From: Bacillus piscicola
Lineage (GTDB): Bacteria > Bacillota > Bacilli > Bacillales > Marinococcaceae
Length of the DNA: 64,000 nucleotides
Direction of reading: 5' to 3'
NCBI RefSeq assembly: GCF_022458745.1
Contig: NZ_JAJJJF010000001.1
Span: forward strand, 620,001-684,000
Made by a program: the position numbers and the translations under genes
Part shown: positions 39,384 to 48,944 of the stretch, in pieces
How positions within the stretch are numbered: position 1 is the first letter of the stretch
How the letters are laid out: every line of letters starts with the position of its first letter
The notes under the pieces: model-generated
What the model was told of the DNA's origin: nothing
The model's input: the letters and a program-made list of their open reading frames with translations, nothing else
Database searches by the model: none

Positions 39384-41810
39384 ATGTTAGTATCCTATCA
39401 ATGGTTAAAAGATTACGTGAACATGGGGGATTTAACTCCAGAAGAAGTAGCAGAAAAGTTAACACGCGGCGGGGTAGAGGTGGATGTGATTCATCCGAGG
39501 AGTCAAGGACTTGCTAATGTGACAGTTGGATACATTGAAGAGTGCGTGCAGCATCCGGATGCAGATAAATTACGCATCTGCCAGGTGAATACGGGCGAAG
39601 GAGAAACATCCCAAATTATTTGCGGAGCTCCAAATGTAGCAGCTGGTCAGCGGGTAGCTGTTGCTCGGCCAGGAGCAGTCCTCCCCGGAGGTGTGAAAAT
39701 AAAGAAAACAAAATTACGCGGGGAACACTCTGAAGGTATGATTTGTTCCTTGCAAGAACTTGGGATTGAACAGAAGTTAGTTGCCAAAGAATTTATTGAG
39801 GGGATATACGTGTTTCCAGAAGATGCAGTAATCGGTGAGGACGCTATTGAGCAATTAGGGATGCATGACACCGTACTGGAGCTGGATCTTACCCCTAACC
39901 GTGCCGATTGCTTAAGCATGCTTGGTGTTGCTTATGAAATGGCCGCTCTTTTGGATCAGGAGGTTCACCATCCGGGTCATACCTTTATGGAAGCAGAAGA
40001 GGAAGCGTCTGATCGTGTTTCCGTTCAGATTGACGTACCGAAGGACAACCCTTACTATAATGCCCGGATCATTAAAAATATTACGATTGGACCTTCTCCT
40101 CTGTGGATGCAAAACCGGCTTACTGCAGCAGGAATACGACCAATTAACAATGTGGTGGACATTACGAACTATGTCCTTCTTGAGTATGGACAGCCACTCC
40201 ACGCTTTTGATCTAGAACGTCTCGGTTCGAAAGAGATAGTGGTAAGACGTGCAGCAAATGGGGAAAAAATGACGACATTGGATAACGTAGAAAGAACGCT
40301 TTCCGATGAGTATATGGTAATTACGAATGGGAAAGAGCCGGTCGCGTTGGCAGGAGTAATGGGGGGAGCTTTTTCAGAAGTACAAGATGATACCACATCG
40401 ATCCTTTTGGAAGCCGCTTACTTCTCCCCGGTTCGAATTCGGAAAGCTTCGAGAGCGTTAGGGTTACGCAGTGAGGCGAGTGTCCGATACGAGAAAGGAA
40501 TTGATGCAGAACGGGTTGAAGAGGCCTCGGATCGCGCGGTGTCGCTCTTAGCAAAATACGCTGGGGGTAAGGTGCTGAAAGGGGCAGTAGAACAAGATTA
40601 CCGTTCAAACGAGCGCAAAACGATCATCACAACGCCAAAGCGCCTTAATGAAATTCTCGGCACTGAATTGGCGGCAGAAGAGATGATTGCTATTTTTAAG
40701 AGGCTCGGCCTTGAAGTAAAGACAGAGGAAACTTCGTTTATCATTACAATCCCTTCCAGAAGGCCTGATTTAATGATTGAGGAAGATTTAGCTGAGGAAG
40801 TAGCAAGATTGTATGGGTATGATCGGATTCCGACAACACTGCCGGAAGGAGTCACGACCCCTGGTTCCCTCTCGTACTCACAGGTGAGGCGTAGAAAAAT
40901 TCGCAGGTACCTTGAAGCCAGCGGTTTAGATGAGGCTATTACGTACTCATTAACAAGCCCTGAGAAAGCAAGCCGTTTTTTACTTGATGATGTGCCGGGA
41001 ACAGTTGCCGTCTCGATGCCAATGAGCGAAGAGAGAAGCACCATGAGAACAAGCCTTGTTCCTCATCTTTTAGATGTGATCCAGTACAACCAGCATAGGC
41101 AACTGAATGATGCAGCCCTTTTTGAATTAGGATCTGTTTTTATTGGAGAGAAAGGCGGCCTTAACAAGCAGCCACGTGAAACAATGATGCTTTCTGTTGT
41201 TGTAACAGGTAATTGGGAGACACATCTCTGGCAAGGTGAAAAGAAACGAGTCGATTTCTATGTAATAAAAGGGATCGTGGAAGGTCTTTTTAATGAGTTA
41301 AAGATACCAGCAAGCGATGTTCACTATCGTGTTTCCGACCATCCGGAATTACATCCAGGTCGCAGTGCAGATGTTCTTTTAAATGGAAGAAAAGTTGGAT
41401 TTGCAGGACAAGTTCACCCTCGTATTGAGAAAGAGTGGGACATTAAAGAAACTTACGTGTTTCAGGTTAATATGGATGAACTGCTTCAGCTTGATGTAGA
41501 TGATGTCTCATACAAACAGCTGCCACGTTACCCATCGGTCACTAGAGACATTGCATTGGTGGTAGATAAGACGGTATCCGCCGCTGAAGTTCAAGAAGTG
41601 ATTGAAAAAGCGGGAGGAAAGTTGTTGAATCATGTCACTTTATTTGACGTTTATGAAGGAGATACAGTAGAAGCCGGGAAAAAATCACTTGCGTTTTCTA
41701 TTGTTTATCTTGATCCTAATCGTACCTTGACGGATGAAGAAGTAACCAATGTACATGATCGTGTACTTACTGAACTAGAAGAAAAACTGCAAGCTGCTTT
41801 AAGGAAATAA
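39384..41810 (+). CDS. pheT: Phenylalanyl-tRNA synthetase beta subunit
   Basis: 808 residues. Domains in order: N-terminal EMAP/tRNA-binding OB fold (about 40-150), B3/B4 editing domain (from about 205), B5, the catalytically inactive synthetase-like core, and a C-terminal ferredoxin-like anticodon-binding domain (about 715-808). It hydrolyses misacylated Tyr-tRNA-Phe and binds the tRNA. ATG with AAGGAGG upstream. Confidence 0.97.
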   Translation: MLVSYQWLKDYVNMGDLTPEEVAEKLTRGGVEVDVIHPRSQGLANVTVGYIEECVQHPDADKLRICQVNTGEGETSQIICGAPNVAAGQRVAVARPGAVLPGGVKIKKTKLRGEHSEGMICSLQELGIEQKLVAKEFIEGIYVFPEDAVIGEDAIEQLGMHDTVLELDLTPNRADCLSMLGVAYEMAALLDQEVHHPGHTFMEAEEEASDRVSVQIDVPKDNPYYNARIIKNITIGPSPLWMQNRLTAAGIRPINNVVDITNYVLLEYGQPLHAFDLERLGSKEIVVRRAANGEKMTTLDNVERTLSDEYMVITNGKEPVALAGVMGGAFSEVQDDTTSILLEAAYFSPVRIRKASRALGLRSEASVRYEKGIDAERVEEASDRAVSLLAKYAGGKVLKGAVEQDYRSNERKTIITTPKRLNEILGTELAAEEMIAIFKRLGLEVKTEETSFIITIPSRRPDLMIEEDLAEEVARLYGYDRIPTTLPEGVTTPGSLSYSQVRRRKIRRYLEASGLDEAITYSLTSPEKASRFLLDDVPGTVAVSMPMSEERSTMRTSLVPHLLDVIQYNQHRQLNDAALFELGSVFIGEKGGLNKQPRETMMLSVVVTGNWETHLWQGEKKRVDFYVIKGIVEGLFNELKIPASDVHYRVSDHPELHPGRSADVLLNGRKVGFAGQVHPRIEKEWDIKETYVFQVNMDELLQLDVDDVSYKQLPRYPSVTRDIALVVDKTVSAAEVQEVIEKAGGKLLNHVTLFDVYEGDTVEAGKKSLAFSIVYLDPNRTLTDEEVTNVHDRVLTELEEKLQAALRK

Positions 41811-41825
41811 ATAGTAACATAGTGA

Positions 41826-41848
41826 AAGCGTCCTGAATAAGGACGCTT
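41826..41848 (+). terminator. Weak terminator after pheT
   Basis: AAGCGTCC and GGACGCTT form an 8-bp stem with a 7-nt loop; only ATTGCTTT follows, so the U-run is poor. Confidence 0.55.
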
Positions 41849-41929
41849 ATTGCTTTCTCAGTTTCCATTATAAAATGATTCTGCTATGATTATGGGTAGG
41901 TATCTTGCAGATGACGGGGGGCTCATCCG

Positions 41930-42193
41930 GTGGACGAAGAAAAAGAGAAGAAACGTACAATCGTTACGATATATGGACAACAATATACCATTAAAGGGGA
42001 TGCTTCTCCGGAACATGTAAAGAAAGTCGCCGATCATCTTGATCGAAAAATGAAAGAATTTAAAAGTCGTAACCCGTATTTGGACACAACCAGGCTGGCT
42101 GTACTGACAGCTTTGAATGCGGTGGATGAATATATGAAGCTGAGTGATGAATTAAAAGATCGAAATAAGCAAGAGAAAGATGAGGAACGGTGA
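41930..42193 (+). CDS. zapA: Cell division protein ZapA
   Basis: An 87-residue FtsZ-ring-associated protein that bundles FtsZ filaments. It has the short N-terminal domain (TIVTIYGQQYTIKG) and a C-terminal coiled-coil. GTG 41930, eight bases after GGGGGG. A TGcTATGAT extended -10 (41882-41890) is its likely promoter. In B. subtilis rnhC precedes zapA; it is missing here. The stop overlaps a GTG of the next gene. Confidence 0.92.
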   Translation: MDEEKEKKRTIVTIYGQQYTIKGDASPEHVKKVADHLDRKMKEFKSRNPYLDTTRLAVLTALNAVDEYMKLSDELKDRNKQEKDEER

Positions 42194-42195
42194 CA

Positions 42196-42738
42196 ATGCT
42201 TAGTCTGTTGATATTACTGATTTTATGTGTTAGCTTCTTCGTCGGACTACGAAGAGGCTTTATTTTACAATTAATACATTTTGTCAGCTTTTTTGCCGCT
42301 CTACTAATCGCTTTCTTTTTCTACCGTGATCTAGCCGAGTATTTAAGACTATGGCTTCCTTACCCTAAAATTCCAAGTAACGAAGACGGTGTTATTTCCA
42401 TGGTAATGGATTCGTTTAACATGGAAAGTGTTTATTATGCCGGGATCTCTTTTTTTCTGTTATTTTTTGTTTCGAAAATATTATTACAAATTATTGGTTC
42501 TATGCTTGATGTTGTTACCCGTATTCCCATACTCAAAACGGTGAACCGATGGCTTGGCGCGCTGCTTGGTTTGGCTGAGGTCTATTTAATATTATTTATA
42601 TTATTAATTACAGCTGCCTTGCTGCCTATTGAGTTTCTTCAGCGGGCTATAGACAATTCCTGGCTTGCGAACGTCATGATTAAACACACACCCTTTCTGT
42701 CTGACTGGTTAAAGAACTTATGGTCGGGAGGACTATAA
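42196..42738 (+). CDS. yshB: CvpA family membrane protein (YshB)
   Basis: A 180-residue protein with four membrane helices (about 3-22, 25-43, 76-98, 115-137) and the family motif GLRRGFILQL. CvpA in E. coli is required for colicin V secretion; in Bacilli the role is unknown. ATG 42196 is preferred for its match to the YshB N-terminus; a GTG at 42190 overlaps the zapA stop. It is coupled to zapA and followed by polX. Confidence 0.88.
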   Translation: MLSLLILLILCVSFFVGLRRGFILQLIHFVSFFAALLIAFFFYRDLAEYLRLWLPYPKIPSNEDGVISMVMDSFNMESVYYAGISFFLLFFVSKILLQIIGSMLDVVTRIPILKTVNRWLGALLGLAEVYLILFILLITAALLPIEFLQRAIDNSWLANVMIKHTPFLSDWLKNLWSGGL

Positions 42739-42779
42739 GGAAAGAGAAACAGCCAATAACGGTGAAATGAGGGAATGGC

Positions 42780-44501
42780 TTGAATAAAAAGGAACTGGTA
42801 AAAGAATTAGAAACGATTGCTCTTTATATGGAAATTCAAGGAAGTAATCCTTTTAAAATATCGGCATACCGTAAAGCAGCACAAGCCTTGGAGAAAGACG
42901 AACGTCCTCTCTCTGAAATCTCTAATCCTGAAGAACTTGCGGGGATTGGTAAAGGGACCGCAGCAGTAATTGAAGAGTTAAGAGAAACGGGTAAATCTGC
43001 ACAGTTAGAGAAGTTGAAGGAGGAGGTGCCACCTGGACTGGTACCTTTAATCAAACTTCCTGGTTTAGGTGGTAAAAAGATCGCTAAATTGTATCAGGAA
43101 TTAGCGATTTCAGATACAGAATCCTTGAGAAAAGCATGCAAGGAAAAAAAGGTTCGCCAGCTTGCGGGTTTTGGAGCCAAAACAGAAGAAAACATAGCGG
43201 CTGCTTTGGATGAAGCCGGCACTCGGCCGGAACGTCTGCCAATCACCTTTATGTTGGAGACTGCGCAAATATTAGAGCTTGAACTGGATAAGATAACAGA
43301 CATTCGCCGATATGCACGCGCAGGGAGTTTGCGGCGTCTGGAAGAGACAATCAAGGATTTAGACTACATTATTGAAACTTCCCGCATTGATGTCGTCCGG
43401 GAGCGTTTAAAAGAAATCGAACTCGTTAGCGATATTATTGCGGACGGCGCGGCGAAAATGTCACTGGAAATGGATGCTGGTTACGCTATTCAGGTTGACT
43501 TTCGCTTTGTAAGTGAGGAGGCATTTGCGACAACCCTCCACCATTTCACCGGTTCAAAGGAACATAACGTGCAAATTCGCCAACTGGCTAAACAGCAAGG
43601 GGAAAAGGTCAGTGAATACGGGATCGAACATGCAGAAACGGGAGAAATGAAAACATTTCGTTCAGAAGCCGCTTTCTTTGCTCATTTTGGACTTCATTAT
43701 ATCCCTCCAGAAGCAAGGCTCGGTAAAGATGAAATAGAGTGCTATAAAGAACCTTATGATACGATCACTCTGCAGGATATCCGTGGGGATCTTCATATGC
43801 ATACGACTTGGAGCGACGGGGCTGAATCGGTTGAAGGCATGGTGAATGCAGCCCGTAAACGAGGGTATGAGTGGATGGCAATCACGGATCATTCACAATT
43901 TTTGCAAGTGGCTCACGGTTTAAATGAAGAACGGGTCATGCGACAAATAGAAGAGATAAGGCGTGTGAATGATAAATATGCTGATATCCATGTCTTGGCA
44001 GGCATTGAAATGGATATACGTCCAGATGGCACCCTTGATTTAGAGGACCATGTTCTAAAGGAACTTGATCTTGTCATTGCCTCGATTCATTCTGCTTTTT
44101 CGCAATCAGAAACGGAATTGATGAAAAGGATGGAAACGGCCTTAGAAAGTACGTATGTAAATATTATTGCTCATCCAACCGGTCGGTTAATTGGCCGGCG
44201 CCGCGGCTATCAGATTGATGTAGAAAAGCTGCTGGAAAGAGCGGGACAAACAGGAACTGCATTAGAGCTAAATGCGAATCCAAACCGGCTCGATCTTGCT
44301 GCGGATTGGCTGCGAAAAGCGGAGGACTATGATACGAAGATCGCTATTAATACGGATGCTCATCAAACGGGCAACCTTGATATGATGGAAATTGGCACAG
44401 GGATAGCAAGAAAGGCACTTTTACAAAAACAGCAAGTGATTAACACATGGACCTATCCAGAGCTGACAGCGTTTATTAATAAAAAACGAAGAAATTCTTA
44501 G
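42780..44501 (+). CDS. polX: DNA polymerase/3'-5' exonuclease PolX
   Basis: A 573-residue family X repair polymerase fused to a PHP nuclease domain. The N-terminal part has helix-hairpin-helix motifs (IGKGTAAVIEEL and LPGLGGKKIAKLY), then a nucleotidyltransferase region (SLRRLEETIKDLDYI). The C-terminal PHP domain begins DLHMHTTWSDG at D337 and contains ITDHSQ and INTDAH. Start TTG with TGAGGGA upstream. It acts in base-excision repair gap filling. Confidence 0.94.
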   Translation: MNKKELVKELETIALYMEIQGSNPFKISAYRKAAQALEKDERPLSEISNPEELAGIGKGTAAVIEELRETGKSAQLEKLKEEVPPGLVPLIKLPGLGGKKIAKLYQELAISDTESLRKACKEKKVRQLAGFGAKTEENIAAALDEAGTRPERLPITFMLETAQILELELDKITDIRRYARAGSLRRLEETIKDLDYIIETSRIDVVRERLKEIELVSDIIADGAAKMSLEMDAGYAIQVDFRFVSEEAFATTLHHFTGSKEHNVQIRQLAKQQGEKVSEYGIEHAETGEMKTFRSEAAFFAHFGLHYIPPEARLGKDEIECYKEPYDTITLQDIRGDLHMHTTWSDGAESVEGMVNAARKRGYEWMAITDHSQFLQVAHGLNEERVMRQIEEIRRVNDKYADIHVLAGIEMDIRPDGTLDLEDHVLKELDLVIASIHSAFSQSETELMKRMETALESTYVNIIAHPTGRLIGRRRGYQIDVEKLLERAGQTGTALELNANPNRLDLAADWLRKAEDYDTKIAINTDAHQTGNLDMMEIGTGIARKALLQKQQVINTWTYPELTAFINKKRRNS

Positions 44502-44523
44502 GTCAAGCGGAAGGATGAAATAT

Positions 44524-46881
44524 ATGAATGCACGAGTACTACGTGTATTGGAATACGACAAGATGAAAGCACAATTGAAGATGCATGCGGCCTCTTCGCT
44601 AGGGTTAAAAAAGATTGAGGAATTAACACCACATACGGATTTCCATAAAACCAAAGAAGAACTGGATCGAACGCAGGAAGGAGTTAAGGTTCTGCGATTA
44701 AAAGGACAGGCTCCACTCGGCGGAATCCGAAATATTTCATCTCATATAAAACGTGCTCAAATCGGCGGGCTCTTAAATGCTTCTGAATTATTGGAGACGG
44801 CAGATACGATATATGCCGGTCGCCGAATAAAAGCTTTCATCGGAGCGATGACAGAAGATGACATCGATCTGCCGCTGCTGAAAGGAATAGTAGACCGGAT
44901 CGTTCCGTTGACAGGCCTTGAACAGGCGATCAAGCGCTGTATTGATGACCACGGAGAAGTAGTGGATGCCGCCAGCCCATCATTAAGAAGCATTCGCCAA
45001 CAAATTCGTGCAAATGAAGCGGATGTCCGATCAAAATTGGAGCAGATGATTCGATCTTCCAATCAACAAAAAAAATTATCAGATGCGATTGTGACCGTTC
45101 GAAATGGCCGCTATGTAGTACCGGTTAAACAAGAATACAGAGCCTCATTTGGAGGGATTGTCCACGATCAATCGGCATCAGGTGCTACGCTTTTTATCGA
45201 GCCTCAATCTGTTGTGAACATTAACAACCGTCTCCGTGAAGCTAAAGTGAAGGAAGACCAGGAGATTGAACGGATTTTAAGAGAGCTTTCCGGGCAGGTC
45301 AGTGAACATGTCGATGAGCTGTTAGAAAATAGCGGATGCCTGGCAGAATTAGATTTTCTATTTGCAAAATCATACTACGCGCGTGAACTAGAAGCAGTCC
45401 CTCCACGGTTAAACGACGGTGGACGATTTACCTTTAAAAAGGCGCGCCACCCTCTAATCGAAAAAGATGTGGTCGTTCCGATTGATGTCGAGCTTGGAGA
45501 TACGTTCTCTTCTCTGGTCATTACGGGACCGAACACAGGCGGAAAGACAGTAACATTGAAAACCGTTGGTCTATTGACACTAATGGTTCAGTCTGGCTTG
45601 TTCATCCCGGTGGAGGAAGATTCAGAGGCTACCGTTTTTGCAAATGTTTTTGCGGATATTGGAGATGAACAGTCGATTGAACAGAACTTAAGTACCTTTT
45701 CTTCCCATATGACAAACATAGTCGATATTTTAAAGGGAGTAGATCATAAAAGCCTCGTCTTATTTGATGAAATCGGGGCTGGGACCGATCCAACAGAGGG
45801 GGCTGCCCTTGCAGTGTCCATTTTGGATGACGTCTATGAAAAAGGAGCTAAACTGGTAGCGACGACACATTATAGTGAACTAAAAGGCTATGCGTACAAT
45901 CGTGAAGGTGTTATGAATGCGAGTGTTGAATTTGATGTGAATACACTCAGGCCAACTTACCGGCTGTTAATCGGAGTGCCGGGAAGGAGTAACGCGTTTG
46001 CTATCTCCAGGCGGCTTGGTCTGCAGGAATCCATTATCCAGCGGGCAGAAGCCGAGATAAATGCAGAGAGCCGTCAAGTGGAACAAATGATCACCTCCCT
46101 CGATGAGAAACGCCGAGAAGCAGAAGCAGAAGAGGAATCCGCAAAGAAAATTAGACAAGATGCTGAGTCACTTCAAGCAGAGTTACGAAAGAAATTACAG
46201 GAGTTGGAGAACCAAAAAAACACCATTTTTCAAGAGGCTGAGAAAAAAGCAGCGGCTGAATTGGAAAAAGCTCAAGCCGAGGCGAAGGAAATTATTCGCG
46301 GGCTGAGGGAGTTGCAAAAACAAGGACAGAGTGTGAAGGAGCATCATATCATTGATGCAAAAAAACGGTTGGAAGACGCGTCTCCCAATCTTAGCAAGCG
46401 GCACAAGGAGATTAAAAAGCAGGCAAAGGAACGTCAATCTTTTAAGCCTGGTGACGAAGTGCGTGTGACCAAATTTGGCCAGAATGGACAAGTTTTGAAG
46501 AAAATCTCTGAAAAGGAATACCTTGTTCAGTTAGGGATTATGAAGGTGAACGTTAAAGTAGATGATATGGAAAGGGTTAAGGCAGAACGGGTCACCCAGC
46601 CAACCCGGCCAATTACGTCCGTATCAGCAAAACCTTCTGTTAAGCCGGAGCTAGACCTTAGAGGAGTGCGTTTCGAGGAAGCGATGCGACAACTTGAAAA
46701 GTATTTAGACGATGCTGTTTTGGCCGGCTATCCCCAGGTGCATATCATTCATGGAAAAGGGACAGGCGCCCTTCGAAAAGGGGTCAAGGAGTTCCTTAAA
46801 AAGCATCCAAGTGTGAAAGAGTCACGAGATGGCGGGATGAACGAAGGTGGTCTCGGAAATACGGTAGCACGATTGCAATAA
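44524..46881 (+). CDS. mutS2: MutS2, ribosome-rescue/recombination-suppressing ATPase
   Basis: 785 residues. The MutS-like core and clamp lead to the ABC ATPase with Walker A GPNTGGKT (335-342), LVLFDEIGAGTDP (Walker B), a long coiled-coil (about 510-630) and a C-terminal Smr nuclease domain containing LDLRG and HGKGTGALR. MutS2 lacks the mismatch-recognition domain of MutS1. In B. subtilis it recognises collided ribosomes and affects recombination. ATG 44524 is chosen over ATG 44515 because AAGG lies 9 bases before it. Confidence 0.95.
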   Translation: MNARVLRVLEYDKMKAQLKMHAASSLGLKKIEELTPHTDFHKTKEELDRTQEGVKVLRLKGQAPLGGIRNISSHIKRAQIGGLLNASELLETADTIYAGRRIKAFIGAMTEDDIDLPLLKGIVDRIVPLTGLEQAIKRCIDDHGEVVDAASPSLRSIRQQIRANEADVRSKLEQMIRSSNQQKKLSDAIVTVRNGRYVVPVKQEYRASFGGIVHDQSASGATLFIEPQSVVNINNRLREAKVKEDQEIERILRELSGQVSEHVDELLENSGCLAELDFLFAKSYYARELEAVPPRLNDGGRFTFKKARHPLIEKDVVVPIDVELGDTFSSLVITGPNTGGKTVTLKTVGLLTLMVQSGLFIPVEEDSEATVFANVFADIGDEQSIEQNLSTFSSHMTNIVDILKGVDHKSLVLFDEIGAGTDPTEGAALAVSILDDVYEKGAKLVATTHYSELKGYAYNREGVMNASVEFDVNTLRPTYRLLIGVPGRSNAFAISRRLGLQESIIQRAEAEINAESRQVEQMITSLDEKRREAEAEEESAKKIRQDAESLQAELRKKLQELENQKNTIFQEAEKKAAAELEKAQAEAKEIIRGLRELQKQGQSVKEHHIIDAKKRLEDASPNLSKRHKEIKKQAKERQSFKPGDEVRVTKFGQNGQVLKKISEKEYLVQLGIMKVNVKVDDMERVKAERVTQPTRPITSVSAKPSVKPELDLRGVRFEEAMRQLEKYLDDAVLAGYPQVHIIHGKGTGALRKGVKEFLKKHPSVKESRDGGMNEGGLGNTVARLQ

Positions 46882-46903
46882 ATCTAAAGGAGAGAGTAGA
46901 AAC

Positions 46904-46987
46904 TTGGAACGACTGTCTAAAATTCTAATATGGTGCTGCATTGCATTTGTGTTGGCAGGAGCAGTCTATTTATTATTTTTTGCGTAA
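46904..46987 (+). CDS. Putative 27-residue single-pass membrane peptide
   Basis: A short frame TTG...TAA encodes a peptide that starts MERLSKILIW, has a single hydrophobic helix (residues 8-27) and ends in LLFFA. AAAGGAG lies about 11 bases upstream. Its stop codon is inside the stem of the following terminator. It lies where B. subtilis has yshE (DUF350). It could be a real small membrane protein of the mutS2 transcript or a chance frame. Strong hydrophobicity, a binding site and a terminator placed exactly at its end favour a real gene. Confidence 0.5.
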   Translation: MERLSKILIWCCIAFVLAGAVYLLFFA

Positions 46988-47009
46988 GCTGATAAGGCTT
47001 GCGCTTTTT
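46982..47009 (+). terminator. Terminator after mutS2 and the small ORF
   Basis: GCGTAAGC pairs with GCTTGCGC (one wobble), loop of 7, followed by five T. Confidence 0.75.
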
Positions 47010-47139
47010 CATTTTTTGTTCAGAAAAAGCCTCTTTCGGAATAGAATAATAAGAGAAATTTTTAGAAACAGTTGTAAACGAGTATCAAAATATATCGCAG
47101 GGTGTCAGGCATTTCGCTTTCTAAAAGGAGGAAATGACA

Positions 47140-48831
47140 ATGACGGCGAAAAAAAGGTGGCTTTCTCATTATCCAGAGGAAATTCCCAGTTCCATTGACT
47201 ACGAGGAAAGATCCTTACAATCGTATTTAAAAGAAGCAGCTGCGCGCTATCCAGATAAAGAAGCACTTCATTTCATGGGAAAAGAAATGACGTATAATGA
47301 AATCTATCGTGATGCTCTTCGACTGGCAAACGGGCTGCGAAAAATAGGGATCAGAAAAGGTGACCGTGTCTCGATCATGCTTCCTAATTCACCACAAGCA
47401 GTTATCAGCTATTACGGTGTTCTTCTAGCCGGCGCAATCGTTGTCCAAACAAATCCTCTCTATGTCGAGCGGGAATTGTCTCATCAGCTTCATGATTCAG
47501 GGGCAAAGATAATCATCTGTCTCGATCTCGTTTACCCACGTGTTCAAAATGTCCGCGAAAACTCACCGCTTACCCATGTGATCGTAACGAGCCTAAAAGA
47601 TTACCTTCCCTTTCCAAAAAGTCTTTTGTACCCACTTACTCAAAAGAAAAATATTTCTACAATAACAAACAGAAATGACAAGAATCCGATCATTGCCTTT
47701 GCCGAATTGACGAAGACAGCAGATAACAATGAAATAGTGCTGGACATTGACCCGAAGAAAGATTTAGCACTTTTGCAATATACGGGAGGGACGACGGGGC
47801 CTGCAAAAGGCGTTATGCTCACGCACTACAACTTAGTAGCCAACACGTTACAATGCCGGACGTGGATACACCGTATGAGGGAAGGAGAAGAACGCTTACT
47901 CGCGGTACTGCCGTTTTTTCACGTGTACGGAATGACGGTCGTGATGAATTTGTCCATTATGTACGCTGCCAAAATGATAGTATTTCCGAAATTTAATTCG
48001 AGAACAGTATTAAAAGCAGTTTCGAAGCACAAGGTTACTTTGTTTCCTGGAGCTCCTACGATGTACATTGGCTTAACCCACGACGAAAAAATTGAAAAGC
48101 ATGACCTGTCCTCCATAAAAGCATGTATAAGCGGTTCAGCTCCACTGCCGCTTGATGTGCAGCAATCTTTTGAAAAATTAACCGGCGGAAGTCTTGTAGA
48201 AGGTTACGGATTAACTGAAGCCTCTCCGGTTGTAACAGCTAACCCAATTTGGGGAAAACGAAAAACAGGTAGTATAGGGATTCCGTGGCCAGACACAGAA
48301 GTAGCAGTTCTTCATTCGTCTGGAGAACTTGCGTCTTACGGAGAGATTGGAGAGATCATAGTAAAAGGTCCCCAAGTAATGAAAGGATACTGGAACCGGC
48401 CGGAAGATACGCAGGCCTCTTTTAAAGACGGATGGTTGTTAACAGGTGATATGGGACACATGGATGAGGATGGATATTTTTACGTTGTCGACCGCAAAAA
48501 AGATATGATCGTAGCAGGTGGCTTTAACATTTATCCACGTGAAATAGAAGAAGTGCTTTTTGAGCATCCGGCCATTCAAGAAGCAGCGGTTATCGGGATA
48601 CCCGACAAATATCGAGGAGAAACCGTTAAAGCATTTATCGTATTAAAAGAAGGGCACACAGTTCCCGAAGACGATTTATCCGTGTATTGCCGTAAATTCC
48701 TCGCCTCCTACAAAATACCACAGGTCTATGAATACAGGGAAGAACTACCAAAAACAGCGATAGGTAAAGTATTACGGCGAGTTCTCAGCGAAGAAGAAAA
48801 ACAAAAACATGAAAATAATAACGGATGTTAA
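47140..48831 (+). CDS. lcfA: Long-chain-fatty-acid-CoA ligase LcfA
   Basis: An AMP-forming acyl-CoA synthetase that activates fatty acids for beta-oxidation. The 563 residues show the AMP-binding signature YTGGTTGPAKG, GYGLTEASPV, the TGD and YVVDRKKDMI blocks and the catalytic lysine in PKTAIGKVLRR. ATG 47140 is favoured since AAAGGAGG ends 8 bases upstream; ATG 47134 is only two bases from it. In B. subtilis fadR and fadB follow; here etfB follows directly, so the fad cluster is reduced. Confidence 0.95.
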   Translation: MTAKKRWLSHYPEEIPSSIDYEERSLQSYLKEAAARYPDKEALHFMGKEMTYNEIYRDALRLANGLRKIGIRKGDRVSIMLPNSPQAVISYYGVLLAGAIVVQTNPLYVERELSHQLHDSGAKIIICLDLVYPRVQNVRENSPLTHVIVTSLKDYLPFPKSLLYPLTQKKNISTITNRNDKNPIIAFAELTKTADNNEIVLDIDPKKDLALLQYTGGTTGPAKGVMLTHYNLVANTLQCRTWIHRMREGEERLLAVLPFFHVYGMTVVMNLSIMYAAKMIVFPKFNSRTVLKAVSKHKVTLFPGAPTMYIGLTHDEKIEKHDLSSIKACISGSAPLPLDVQQSFEKLTGGSLVEGYGLTEASPVVTANPIWGKRKTGSIGIPWPDTEVAVLHSSGELASYGEIGEIIVKGPQVMKGYWNRPEDTQASFKDGWLLTGDMGHMDEDGYFYVVDRKKDMIVAGGFNIYPREIEEVLFEHPAIQEAAVIGIPDKYRGETVKAFIVLKEGHTVPEDDLSVYCRKFLASYKIPQVYEYREELPKTAIGKVLRRVLSEEEKQKHENNNGC

Positions 48832-48944
48832 AAGTAAAATTACAAACTATTTAGTCTAATGGTAATAAACTGTCACTAAAAAAATTACGGGTTTAGAAAA
48901 GAAGCATGACACAGGACATAGAGTTTAGTAAGGAGGGAAAGGGA

